A stretch of DNA of 6,231 nt from Pyrinomonadaceae bacterium (GCA_025937955.1 JAICQI010000368.1:1-6231); one strand, 5' to 3'. Positions 1-6,145 are shown, counted from the stretch's first letter. The notes: generated by a model not told the origin, from the letters alone. Numbers and translations are program-made.

Positions 1-154
1 TGATATGAGCGCGGATAGATCCTGGGACCATCTCGATCCCCGATAGCAAACAACCCAGCTATGAACGGGATACGGCGTATAGAACCGCAACCAACATCAG
101 CACCTTTGCTGTCTTTCCGCGCGACATGGCTTTGCTTCAAAAGTCCAAATCATT
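1..154. other. Left-edge stretch with no convincing gene
   Basis: No complete gene is supported here. On the plus strand a frame open from the window edge ends at a TAG at 44-46 and could be the last 14 codons of an upstream gene, but it is too short to judge. On the minus strand an ATG at 125-127 opens a 22-codon frame (MSRGKTAKVLMLVAVLYAVS, then RS and a stop at 59-61) that resembles a basic-plus-hydrophobic signal segment. A second minus-strand frame stays open from about 150 to the window edge. Neither has a clear ribosome binding site. This is recorded as unassigned sequence. Confidence 0.4.
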
Positions 155-279
155 CTTGGATCGGGTCAGTACAGGGAGCGGTAGCGACCTGGTCAGTGAT
201 CAGTATGCGGTATTCTAACGATTTTGACTGCTGTGGTTTGACCAGGTCGCTATCGCTCCCTGTACTGACCCGATCCAAG
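155..279. repeat. Long inverted repeat, REPIN-like palindrome
   Basis: Arms at 155-195 and 239-279 are reverse complements at 40 of 41 positions, separated by a 43-nt spacer (196-238). The arms begin with cttggatcgggtcagtacag on the left and end with its complement on the right. The single mismatch (left G, right T) would still pair as G-U in RNA, so the hairpin is effectively complete. It starts 10 bp beyond the stop codon of the propeller gene on the minus strand. Two inverted copies of a roughly 40-nt unit around a variable spacer is the architecture of REPIN elements, which are moved by RAYT transposases encoded elsewhere. No transposase is seen here. No T-run follows on the minus strand, so a classical intrinsic terminator is unlikely, although it may stabilise the transcript 3' end. 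The repeat is seen directly; mobility is inferred. Confidence 0.85.
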
Positions 280-289
280 TGCGGAACTG

Positions 290-1561
290 TCAGCCGCGAC
301 TACAGGCGAGGTTAGACTTAAGGGCGTTCACTGCCTCAATGAGCGCTTGTCCCTGAGCCTGGCTGAGCGAGCCGTTCTTGATGAAAGCGTTAACCTGATT
401 GATGAACGCATTCAACTGGTTGCAGCCCGCGCCCGACTTACCGCGATCCAGCTTTGACCTCACTTCAGTAAGCTTTGCGATCAATCCGGCACCCTGGCCT
501 GGCGTGAGCGTGCCACCTGTGATCAAGGTTTCCACCTGAGCAATGAGCGAATTGATCGGGTCCAGTGTTCCGAAAGCAATAAACTGCGGAAAAGAACCAA
601 CCCTCACATTGTCGATCACGGTGTTGGTTGCAGTGTCTATCACCGAGACCGTGTTGTCCTCGGCATTAGCCACATACGCGAAAGCCCCATCCGGCGTGAT
701 GGCTACTCCAGTCGGAAGCGGTCTAACGCGCACAGTGGCGACTACAGTGTTGGTAGCCGTATCTATCACAGAGACAGTGCTGTCAAAAGAATTCGGCACA
801 TAGGCGAAAGCTCCATTGGGAGTGATGGCTACTCCGAATGGGAAGTTTCCAACCGGCACAGTGGCGACTACGGTGTTGGTAGTCGTGTCCAGGACCACTA
901 CAGTATTGTCACCGGCATTCGTCACATAAACAAACGCTCCATTGGGAGTGACGGCTACTCCTCGGAGGGCCGATCCAGCGGGCATCGGCACGGTGGCGAC
1001 CAGAGTGTTGGTTGCGGTATCGATCACCATAATGGCGCTGGAATCGTTAAGGAACCCGGAACCAGCTACGTAAACGAATGCCCCATTCGGCGTGATAGCT
1101 AAGGAACCCGGGCGCACTGCTAACGGTATGGTGTCAACCACCGTGTTGGTCGCTGTGTCTATTACCGAAACGTTTGATGAAAATATATTCGCCACGTAGG
1201 TGAAAGCCCCATTGGGAGTGACAGCTATCCCTGCTGGCGACGTTCCAACCGGCACGGTGGCGACGACTGTGTTAGTTGCGGCGCTGATCACTGAGACGGT
1301 GTTGCCACTGATATTCGTCACGTAGACGAACGCTCCATCAGGGGTAACGGCTATTCCCAGGGGCTCAAGTCCTACAGTCACAGTGGCGACTACGGTGCGG
1401 GTCACCGTATCTATCACCGAGACAGAATTGAAATCAAAATTCGTCACATAGCCTCTGGTTTGGGCGAGCGCCGCGCTCGCACCAAAACCTGTTAACAACA
1501 GCACGGACACCACTACTCGAATAGTGGAACCAAGAACCGACTTTGATATGTTGTGAGTCAT
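290..1561 (-). CDS. Secreted seven-repeat YVTN beta-propeller protein with C-terminal duplicated helical tail
   Basis: This encodes a 423-residue exported protein. The ATG at 1561 is chosen over an in-frame one at 1618 because it directly follows a strong Shine-Dalgarno (AAAGGGGG, 7-nt spacing) and starts a textbook signal peptide: K7 and R15, then hydrophobic residues 16-27, with likely cleavage after A31-L32-A33. Residues 34-332 are seven tandem repeats with the pattern YVTN...VSVIDTATNTVVATV...GVAVTPNGAF. Six of them span 38-45 residues and the fourth is 48, as expected for one closed seven-bladed propeller of the YVTN/YncE-like superfamily. Residues 333-423 form a different tail made of two related helical segments (about 335-371 and 383-418; compare TGGTLTPGQG with KNGSLSQAQG), resembling the FIMAH-type tail of some secreted bacterial proteins. 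The only two cysteines, C380 and C420, bracket the second segment and could form a disulfide. Such proteins are usually periplasmic or surface binding proteins; the ligand is unknown and no catalytic residues are evident. It probably shares a transcript with the upstream VWA gene. Confidence 0.93.
   Translation of the reverse strand: MTHNISKSVLGSTIRVVVSVLLLTGFGASAALAQTRGYVTNFDFNSVSVIDTVTRTVVATVTVGLEPLGIAVTPDGAFVYVTNISGNTVSVISAATNTVVATVPVGTSPAGIAVTPNGAFTYVANIFSSNVSVIDTATNTVVDTIPLAVRPGSLAITPNGAFVYVAGSGFLNDSSAIMVIDTATNTLVATVPMPAGSALRGVAVTPNGAFVYVTNAGDNTVVVLDTTTNTVVATVPVGNFPFGVAITPNGAFAYVPNSFDSTVSVIDTATNTVVATVRVRPLPTGVAITPDGAFAYVANAEDNTVSVIDTATNTVIDNVRVGSFPQFIAFGTLDPINSLIAQVETLITGGTLTPGQGAGLIAKLTEVRSKLDRGKSGAGCNQLNAFINQVNAFIKNGSLSQAQGQALIEAVNALKSNLACSRG
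566..1462 (-). repeat. Seven tandem coding repeats (about 126 bp each) of the propeller
   Basis: The propeller domain is repetitive at the DNA level as well. Segments such as gtggcgactacggtgttggt and variants of it recur about every 126 bp through the plus-strand reading of this stretch. In protein numbering the units are approximately 34-78, 79-120, 121-162, 163-210, 211-252, 253-294 and 295-332. Unit 4 carries six extra residues in the loop after its YVAG start; unit 7 is cut short, ending at FGT where the tail begins. Units 5 to 7 are most alike in the ATNTV core. Such similarity makes slippage or recombination between units, and assembly collapse, plausible. Confidence 0.85.
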
Positions 1562-1568
1562 TTTGTTA

Positions 1569-1576
1569 CCCCCTTT
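1569..1576 (-). promoter_or_regulatory. Ribosome binding site of the propeller gene
   Basis: Read on the minus strand this is AAAGGGGG followed by seven bases (TAACAAA) and ATG. It decides the start: the longer frame opening at 1618 would place this site inside the coding region and add 19 residues (starting MVLLRWISS) in front of an already complete signal peptide. Confidence 0.85.
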
Positions 1577-1628
1577 GTATCGTTGCGGGTTTGAGGAAAT
1601 CCAACGTAAGAGGACCACGGTACAACCG

Positions 1629-3002
1629 CTACCGCTCAGGCGCGTAGTAGGAGGTGCGGCTGGTAATCAGGTAATCGGGATGTCCTTTTACTGTGATTGA
1701 GATGCGCCTTCTTTTGCCATCGTGCTCCTTGTTCGTTGGATAGTATCCAATGATGTATCGCTGATTTAGATCCTGGGCGATACGATTGTAAATCTCGGTG
1801 GCTTGCGATCTTGTTTCCAAAAACTCCGCCCCACCGCCGGAGAGTTTTGCCAGTTCGACCAGTGCTTGTTGCACTTTGAGCTCCTGGTCCAACCTGGCTT
1901 GCCAGATTTCCTTCGTAAATTTCTTTTGACGCTGTTCGTGACGTGTCTTGAGAATGTTCTTCAATTTCGATGATGAGGCCGCTGCTGCCCACGTTGCGAC
2001 TACCCGTTCATCTTCAACGATCAATCGTTGTATCTGCTCGTCCTCGCTTAGCCCAATGAGACGGGTTCGAGGAATGATGGAATAGATGGTGGCCCGTGAT
2101 TTCTCCACCGCGCGATATACGTCCTCGAGGCTGAACTCCGTCATGAGCTGACGTTGCAACTTCTTCTTCTGTTCGGTCTGCTCCTGGATCTCACGCAGCA
2201 GCTCAGGCGGGAGCCCGGGTGGAACTTCATGAACGACGATGGAGTTTCGAAGATACTCGATCTCGTCTCCATCAGTCTGAAACACAATGACCGGACTTTG
2301 ATCTTCGTCATCAAAGGCCTCGTTGAGTGTAGCCATCAACGCGCTCATCTGAGAGCTTCGACCAAATTGTGGCGGTCTTTTGCCTAAACCCAGGAGGCCC
2401 TTACTACCTCTATTTCTCTCAATAAGCGAATCTAGGGCTTTCTTCAGATCTCGCTTGTCGCTCGTGAAGCCGACCAGTAACTCAACATCATCGGTGACAA
2501 TTGCCATCTGATCGAGTGGCGCAAGCTTATCAACCAGAATTTTAGCTGCTTCAATGCTGTCACTGATGTAAGGGAACTGGCTCCCGCTGTAATCAATGAT
2601 CAAAACGATCGAGCGTGGAACGTTGCTTTTGTCTCCCAATGTAAAAAGTCCGACTTCCTGAGGTACGCCGTCTTCCCTGATAACGAAATCAGTTGGTTTA
2701 AGATTTAGTTGCGGGCGCCCTTCCTTGTCAGTTACCAACACGTCGCTCACCACGAGCGAAGTCTCGATTCGAATGACATCGTCATCTTGATTTCCATTGG
2801 AACCTGGCTGAACGTTATTTACAGCCTGATTTTTCTCCGCGTCCCATTTGAGCTTTTTGAGGCTGGAACCAAAGTCTTTGAGCTTCGGCTTTTCCCGTGG
2901 AGGCGTTTGAGGAAATGAATTGCTACACAGCAGACCGATGACAAAGAAAGCGATCAGTACTAAGCGATGCCGATGATTGGCTTCGAAATCATTAAAACGC
3001 AA
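1629..3002 (-). CDS. Secreted VWA-domain protein, acidobacterial VWFA-related family
   Basis: This encodes 457 residues starting at a TTG. That start is supported by GAGG nine bases upstream, by an in-frame TAG 14 codons upstream, and by the signal segment that follows at once (basic NHRHR at 9-13, hydrophobic core LVLIAFFVIGLL 14-25). Residues 77-120 match the lead-in typical of the acidobacterial VWFA-related family (TIGR03436 type): IRIETSLVVSDVLVTD, then LKPTDFVIREDG. The VWA fold follows: strand SIVLIID with the metal-site motif DYSGS at 137-141, and the later VIVFQTDGDE at 238-247. The usual MIDAS threonine position seems to be serine (around S216-S217), which is an uncertain alignment. 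The C-terminal RYIIGYYP (415-422) and the ending SRTSYYAP are also family features. Residues about 262-385 form a long charged, helical, possibly coiled-coil insertion. VWA domains bind protein partners through a metal ion; the partner is unknown. The protein is probably periplasmic or exported. The propeller gene follows 67 bp downstream on the same strand. Confidence 0.92.
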   Translation of the reverse strand: MRFNDFEANHRHRLVLIAFFVIGLLCSNSFPQTPPREKPKLKDFGSSLKKLKWDAEKNQAVNNVQPGSNGNQDDDVIRIETSLVVSDVLVTDKEGRPQLNLKPTDFVIREDGVPQEVGLFTLGDKSNVPRSIVLIIDYSGSQFPYISDSIEAAKILVDKLAPLDQMAIVTDDVELLVGFTSDKRDLKKALDSLIERNRGSKGLLGLGKRPPQFGRSSQMSALMATLNEAFDDEDQSPVIVFQTDGDEIEYLRNSIVVHEVPPGLPPELLREIQEQTEQKKKLQRQLMTEFSLEDVYRAVEKSRATIYSIIPRTRLIGLSEDEQIQRLIVEDERVVATWAAAASSSKLKNILKTRHEQRQKKFTKEIWQARLDQELKVQQALVELAKLSGGGAEFLETRSQATEIYNRIAQDLNQRYIIGYYPTNKEHDGKRRRISITVKGHPDYLITSRTSYYAPER

Positions 3003-3011
3003 GTGAACAAG

Positions 3012-3015
3012 CCTC
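3012..3015 (-). promoter_or_regulatory. Ribosome binding site of the VWA gene
   Basis: On the minus strand GAGG stands nine bases before the TTG start at 3002. It is modest in strength, but no ATG or GTG lies between it and the signal peptide, and the frame is closed by a TAG upstream, so it supports the TTG as initiator. Confidence 0.55.
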
Positions 3016-3038
3016 GGCGATAGGGGTTTGGCGGAACG

Positions 3039-3044
3039 ATTCTA
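3039..3044 (-). promoter_or_regulatory. Possible -10 element for the VWA operon
   Basis: Minus-strand TAGAAT matches five of six bases of the sigma-70 -10 consensus and sits 36 bases upstream of the TTG start, which would give a short leader containing the GAGG site. No good -35 hexamer is found 16 to 18 bases further upstream, so this is only a candidate. Confidence 0.25.
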
Positions 3045-3139
3045 ACCCAATCAGCTAAAAATCGATGCACCGAACACCGAACCTACGCAATCAGACGAGT
3101 GGTACAGTTGAAACGCCGAAGGCGTTGGCTAATTCTCAG

Positions 3140-3170
3140 CCCAGGGTTCGAGTGAAGCGAGAACCCTGGG
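3140..3170. repeat. Hairpin 1 of the composite palindrome
   Basis: Left arm cccagggttc (3140-3149) and right arm gaaccctggg (3161-3170) pair perfectly over 10 bp around an 11-nt loop. The first four bases also belong to the outer left arm of the composite element. Confidence 0.8.
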
Positions 3171-3192
3171 ATAAGTATTAAAGAAGGCGCTC

Positions 3193-3234
3193 AACCCTGA
3201 AAGGGTTCCTCTCGAGGCAAACCCTTTCAGGGTT
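3193..3234. repeat. Hairpin 2, nested central palindrome
   Basis: Left arm aaccctgaaagggtt (3193-3207) and right arm aaccctttcagggtt (3220-3234) pair perfectly over 15 bp around a 12-nt loop. Each arm is itself a small palindrome (aaccct/agggtt around three bases), and the loop contains the palindrome ctcgag. The segment could therefore fold as one long stem or as two small ones. Confidence 0.85.
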
Positions 3235-3256
3235 AAACAGCAGTTCAAATAATTGA

Positions 3257-3287
3257 CCCATGGTTGTCGCGATGCTCCAACCATGGG
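3257..3287. repeat. Hairpin 3 of the composite palindrome
   Basis: Left arm cccatggttg (3257-3266) and right arm caaccatggg (3278-3287) pair perfectly over 10 bp around an 11-nt loop. Its size and loop length equal those of hairpin 1, so the element is roughly mirror-symmetric around hairpin 2. The last four bases are shared with the outer right arm. Confidence 0.8.
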
Positions 3288-3425
3288 CTGAAATTAGCCA
3301 ACGCCTTCGGGCGTTATTTCTATTTCGGTGCAATCAGTTTAAGAAAGGTACGAATTGCCGTAGATCAGCGCCACGAACCTGGTGGTTGAACATTCATCCT
3401 TTATTTCACGTACAGCAGGCTCGTA

Positions 3426-3454
3426 TTGACATTCTATATGAAAACGTTTATCTA
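3426..3454 (+). promoter_or_regulatory. Candidate sigma-70 promoter of the permease gene
   Basis: A perfect -35 hexamer TTGACA (3426-3431) is followed after 17 bases by TATCTA (3449-3454), which keeps the leading TAT of the -10 consensus but is otherwise weak. The predicted start would lie near 3461, giving a leader of about 45 nt that contains the GAGGAGG site. The surrounding sequence is AT-rich compared with the genes. Spacing and position favour it, but the poor -10 leaves doubt. Confidence 0.45.
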
Positions 3455-3491
3455 CCTTCTACAGATTGTCTATAGGAGAAGAAGGCTACCT

Positions 3492-3498
3492 GAGGAGG
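3492..3498 (+). promoter_or_regulatory. Strong ribosome binding site deciding a GTG start
   Basis: GAGGAGG ends seven bases before the GTG at 3506-3508. An alternative TTG directly follows the GTG (3509-3511) and would change the protein by one residue only. The GTG has the better spacing and is preferred. Confidence 0.8.
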
Positions 3499-3505
3499 AG
3501 CCGTC

Positions 3506-6145
3506 GTGTTGATTCCTCGCCTGACCAGCCTCTGGCGCAACCTGTTCCACAAAGACCGGGTGGACCAGGAGAGCACTGAAGAAATCCAGGCATACCTGGA
3601 CATGTTGACCGAGGCGAAAATCAGACAGGGACTCACGCCTCGAGAGGCTCGGCGTAACGCTCTCATCGAGCTTGGGGGAGTCGAGCAGGTTCAAGAAAGA
3701 GTGAGGGAGATTAGAATGGGTCAATTCATAGAAACCGCGTGGCGAGACGTTCGGTTAGGCGTGCGGGCGCTGGTCCATAGCCCTATTTTCACTGTTGTAA
3801 CCGTGCTGTCGCTCGCCCTCGGGATCGGCGCCAACACTGCGATATTCAGTGTCGTCAATGGTCTACTGCTTCGGCCTTTACCCTACCCCGAAGCGGAGCA
3901 GATCGTGGATGTGTGGCATACGCCGCCTCAGCAGGCCTTCCCCGGCCTCGACAGATTTTCAGTGTCACCCGCGAATTATATTGATTGGAAGGCACAGAGC
4001 ACCTCCTTCGAACAGATGGCGGTTTACACGTATACGGGCTTGAGTCTCAGTACTAGTAACGATCCACTATCATTGATCGGTGCCGCTGTGTCTTCAGACT
4101 TCTTTTCGGTGTTGCGCACAAATCCAATGCAGGGGCGTACCTTCACACCCGACGAGGAACGGGCCGGAAGCGATCAAGTTGCAGTGATTAGTCACGGACT
4201 ATGGCAACGAGCCTTCGGCGCCAACCCCAACATAATCGGTCAAACTCTGACTCTGAACAGCCGAAGTTTCACCGTTGTAGGCATCATGCCAGCCGGATTT
4301 GAGTTTCCGCGAGAGGCCGAGCTATGGGTGCCGCTGGCGTGGGATGACAAGGAACGTCAAGTCCGATCAATCCATGACTACCTCGTAGTTGCACGTCTGA
4401 AGCAGAACGTCTCGCTGGACCAGGCGCAGGCGGAGATGAGTACGATTTCGAGCAGGCTCGAACAACAATACACTGAGGATAACAAAGGCTGGGGCGCAGT
4501 GGTCATTCCGCTCCGCGAGGATCTTGTGGGCGACATTCGTCTGGCGTTGCTTGTGCTTTTCTCTGCCGTGGGCTTCGTGTTGTTGATCGCCTGTGCGAAC
4601 GTCGCGAACCTGATGCTTGCAAGAGGCGCGAACCGCCGGAAAGAGATGGCGGTGCGTATCGCGCTCGGCGCCGGGCGCGCTCGGCTGGTCCGACAACTAC
4701 TTACCGAAAGCGTTCTGCTCGCTGTTACCGGAGGTTTGCTTGGCCTCCTGCTCGCTGTGTGGGGGAGTAAGATGCTGGTGAAACTCGGCAGCCTTCCTAA
4801 TGCAGGCGAAATCGGCATCGACACCTGGGCCCTGGGCTTTACCTTTCTGGTCTCGTTCGCCGCCGGCATCATTATCGGGATCGTGCCCGCTTTGCAGTTT
4901 ACCAGGACCAACATCAGTGAAACTCTGAAACAAGGCTCGGGCCGAACCGGTGGTAGTCCCATCAAGCAGCACACACGCAAGGCACTGGTAATTTCCGAGG
5001 TGGCTTTGTCACTGGTCCTGCTGATCGGAGCCGGGCTGATGATTCGCAGTTTCTGGAAACTGCAAAACGTCAATCCCGGGTTCGACACCAGCAACGCGTT
5101 GACGATGAGCGTCTTTTTAACGCCCAGCAGGTATTCTGAACCTCACCAGGTGCTTGCATTTTTTGACCGGGCGATGGAGCAGATCCGCGCCGTGCCCGGT
5201 GTCGTTTCCGTTGGAACTACTACCACCATTCCGCTGGCCGGAGGTGGATCGACACAACCCTTCACGGTGGAAGGCAGGCCCGCAGGGGCAATCGCAGAGC
5301 AGCCGATGGCACAGACGCGCTATATCAGCCCTGACTACTTCCGGGCGATTGGCATTCCGTTGCGACAGGGTCGTGTCTTCAGCGACTACGATCGTGATAA
5401 CAGCGTGCCGGTCGTGATCATCAGCGAGGCGATGGCGCGCCGGTTCTGGCCGGGGGAAAATCCGATCGGCAAGCGGCTGACTCCCTCATTTCACTCCGAG
5501 CAAGGGGCGCGTGAGATTGTCGGTATTGTAGGTGACGTTAAATCAAGTGGGCTGGAGGTCGATTCGGCCGCGATGATGTATCTGCCATTCAGACAATCGC
5601 CGCGACCGTTCCTGAGTTTCGTGGTGCGAACTGCTTCGAATCCGGAAAGCTTGATCCAGCCTGTTTCGAAGGCGATCTATTCAATCGATAAAGAGCAAGC
5701 GCTGACTGACGTACAGACGATGGACCAGGTTCTCATCGCATCGCTCTCCGGGCGGCGCTTCAATATGACGCTGCTGCTCGCTTTCGCTGGAGTTGCTTTG
5801 CTGTTGGCGGCCGTCGGAGTCTATGGCGTGATGAATTACACAGTCACACTCCGCAGGCGCGAGCTGGGGATCCGGATGGCGCTCGGAGCTGAGGCGACAG
5901 ACGTCTTGCGGTTAGTGCTGCGACAGGGACTGACGTTGACATTGATAGGGGTCGCGGCAGGATTGATCGCGGCGTACGCGCTGACCCGTTTGATGGCAAC
6001 CCTGCTCTATGGAGTGACAGCGACTGACTATCTAACGTTCATCACGGTTCCGGCTATGCTTATCGTAGTGGGCCTTGCGGCTTCTTACGTGCCGGCGCGG
6101 CGCGCCACGAAAGTGAACCCGACGATCGCTTTACGTACTGAGTGA
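3506..6145 (+). CDS. ADOP-type duplicated orphan ABC permease (MacB/FtsX family)
   Basis: This encodes an 879-residue integral membrane protein. Residues about 20-70 are the 'permease prefix' segment (STEEIQAYLDMLTEAKIRQG, then LTPREARRNALIELGGVEQV) typical of the acidobacterial duplicated orphan permeases (TIGR03434 type). Then comes a MacB-like half: a first membrane segment (94-120, SPIFTVVTVLSLALGIGANT), an extracytoplasmic MacB_PCD-like domain (about 121-340), and an FtsX domain with membrane segments near 344-367, 400-421 and 441-465. The second half repeats this: segment 495-513, extracytoplasmic domain 514-745, segments near 754-778, 806-830 and 844-866. The cytoplasmic coupling motif occurs twice, RRKEMAVRIALGAG (377-390) and RRRELGIRMALGAE (783-796), which shows the internal duplication. 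No Walker motifs are present, so any ATPase partner is encoded elsewhere. By family it is a type VII-like exporter or mechanotransmission permease; its substrate is unknown. The gene appears intact. Unlike many relatives it has no PadR-type regulator next to it in this window. Confidence 0.95.
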   Translation: MLIPRLTSLWRNLFHKDRVDQESTEEIQAYLDMLTEAKIRQGLTPREARRNALIELGGVEQVQERVREIRMGQFIETAWRDVRLGVRALVHSPIFTVVTVLSLALGIGANTAIFSVVNGLLLRPLPYPEAEQIVDVWHTPPQQAFPGLDRFSVSPANYIDWKAQSTSFEQMAVYTYTGLSLSTSNDPLSLIGAAVSSDFFSVLRTNPMQGRTFTPDEERAGSDQVAVISHGLWQRAFGANPNIIGQTLTLNSRSFTVVGIMPAGFEFPREAELWVPLAWDDKERQVRSIHDYLVVARLKQNVSLDQAQAEMSTISSRLEQQYTEDNKGWGAVVIPLREDLVGDIRLALLVLFSAVGFVLLIACANVANLMLARGANRRKEMAVRIALGAGRARLVRQLLTESVLLAVTGGLLGLLLAVWGSKMLVKLGSLPNAGEIGIDTWALGFTFLVSFAAGIIIGIVPALQFTRTNISETLKQGSGRTGGSPIKQHTRKALVISEVALSLVLLIGAGLMIRSFWKLQNVNPGFDTSNALTMSVFLTPSRYSEPHQVLAFFDRAMEQIRAVPGVVSVGTTTTIPLAGGGSTQPFTVEGRPAGAIAEQPMAQTRYISPDYFRAIGIPLRQGRVFSDYDRDNSVPVVIISEAMARRFWPGENPIGKRLTPSFHSEQGAREIVGIVGDVKSSGLEVDSAAMMYLPFRQSPRPFLSFVVRTASNPESLIQPVSKAIYSIDKEQALTDVQTMDQVLIASLSGRRFNMTLLLAFAGVALLLAAVGVYGVMNYTVTLRRRELGIRMALGAEATDVLRLVLRQGLTLTLIGVAAGLIAAYALTRLMATLLYGVTATDYLTFITVPAMLIVVGLAASYVPARRATKVNPTIALRTE

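Larger units (their letters stand above)
3112..3315. repeat. Composite palindrome: outer arms enclosing three hairpins
   Basis: Outer arms at 3112-3143 and 3284-3315 are reverse complements over 32 positions except for two one-base indels (left cgccgaagg versus right-complement cgcccgaagg; left attctcag versus atttcag). Between them lie three independent perfect inverted repeats, at 3140-3170, 3193-3234 and 3257-3287. Folded as RNA or as a cruciform this gives a long basal stem and a multi-branch junction with three hairpin arms, like a cloverleaf. The inner four bases of the outer arms (ccca 3140-3143, tggg 3284-3287) are shared with the first and third hairpins, so two alternative pairings compete. 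No protein is encoded. It looks like a dispersed non-autonomous repeat, or a structured RNA, lying between two divergent promoters. The structure is read from the sequence; its mobility or function is inference. Confidence 0.85.
3003..3505. other. Divergent intergenic region between VWA and permease genes
   Basis: This 503-bp region separates two genes transcribed away from each other. It holds the VWA ribosome binding site and a possible -10 element near 3039-3044, the composite palindrome at 3112-3315, and a candidate promoter and a strong ribosome binding site for the permease (3426-3498). The short open frames inside it follow the palindromes and have no ribosome binding site or recognisable product, so I see no gene. 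Between 3316 and 3425 nothing clear was found apart from weak inverted matches. Confidence 0.8.

Noticed and set aside
155..279. Intrinsic terminator for the minus-strand genes
   Set aside because: The stem is far longer than usual, the loop is 43 nt, and no T-run follows on the minus strand.
61..315. Plus-strand open frame of 84 codons across the inverted repeat
   Set aside because: It runs through both arms of the 155-279 palindrome and into the end of the propeller gene; it has no ribosome binding site and no domain.
566..1462. CRISPR-like periodic repeats
   Set aside because: The roughly 126-bp periodicity is explained by the repeated propeller blades in the coding frame; there are no short identical repeats with unique spacers.
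1562..1618. N-terminal extension of the propeller protein to an ATG at 1618
   Set aside because: The extension would contain the ribosome binding site of the internal ATG and would put 19 unrelated residues before a complete signal peptide.
2922..2930. Lipoprotein signal at C26 of the VWA protein
   Set aside because: The residue before the cysteine is leucine (GLLC), which does not fit the lipobox, where Gly, Ala or Ser is expected.
3087..3337. Direct repeat gcaatcag (3087-3094 and 3330-3337) as a target-site duplication of the composite palindrome
   Set aside because: The copies are 17 and 14 bases away from the palindrome ends, not adjacent, and eight bases can match by chance.
3260..3475. 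Small plus-strand open frame of 71 codons in the intergenic region
   Set aside because: It starts inside hairpin 3, spans the right outer arm of the palindrome and ends just before the permease leader; it has no ribosome binding site and looks like a by-product of the repeat.
4378..5094. Minus-strand open frame of 238 codons inside the permease gene
   Set aside because: It is antisense to a well-supported gene, has an Arg/Ser/Pro-rich composition typical of a shadow frame, no ribosome binding site and no recognisable domain.
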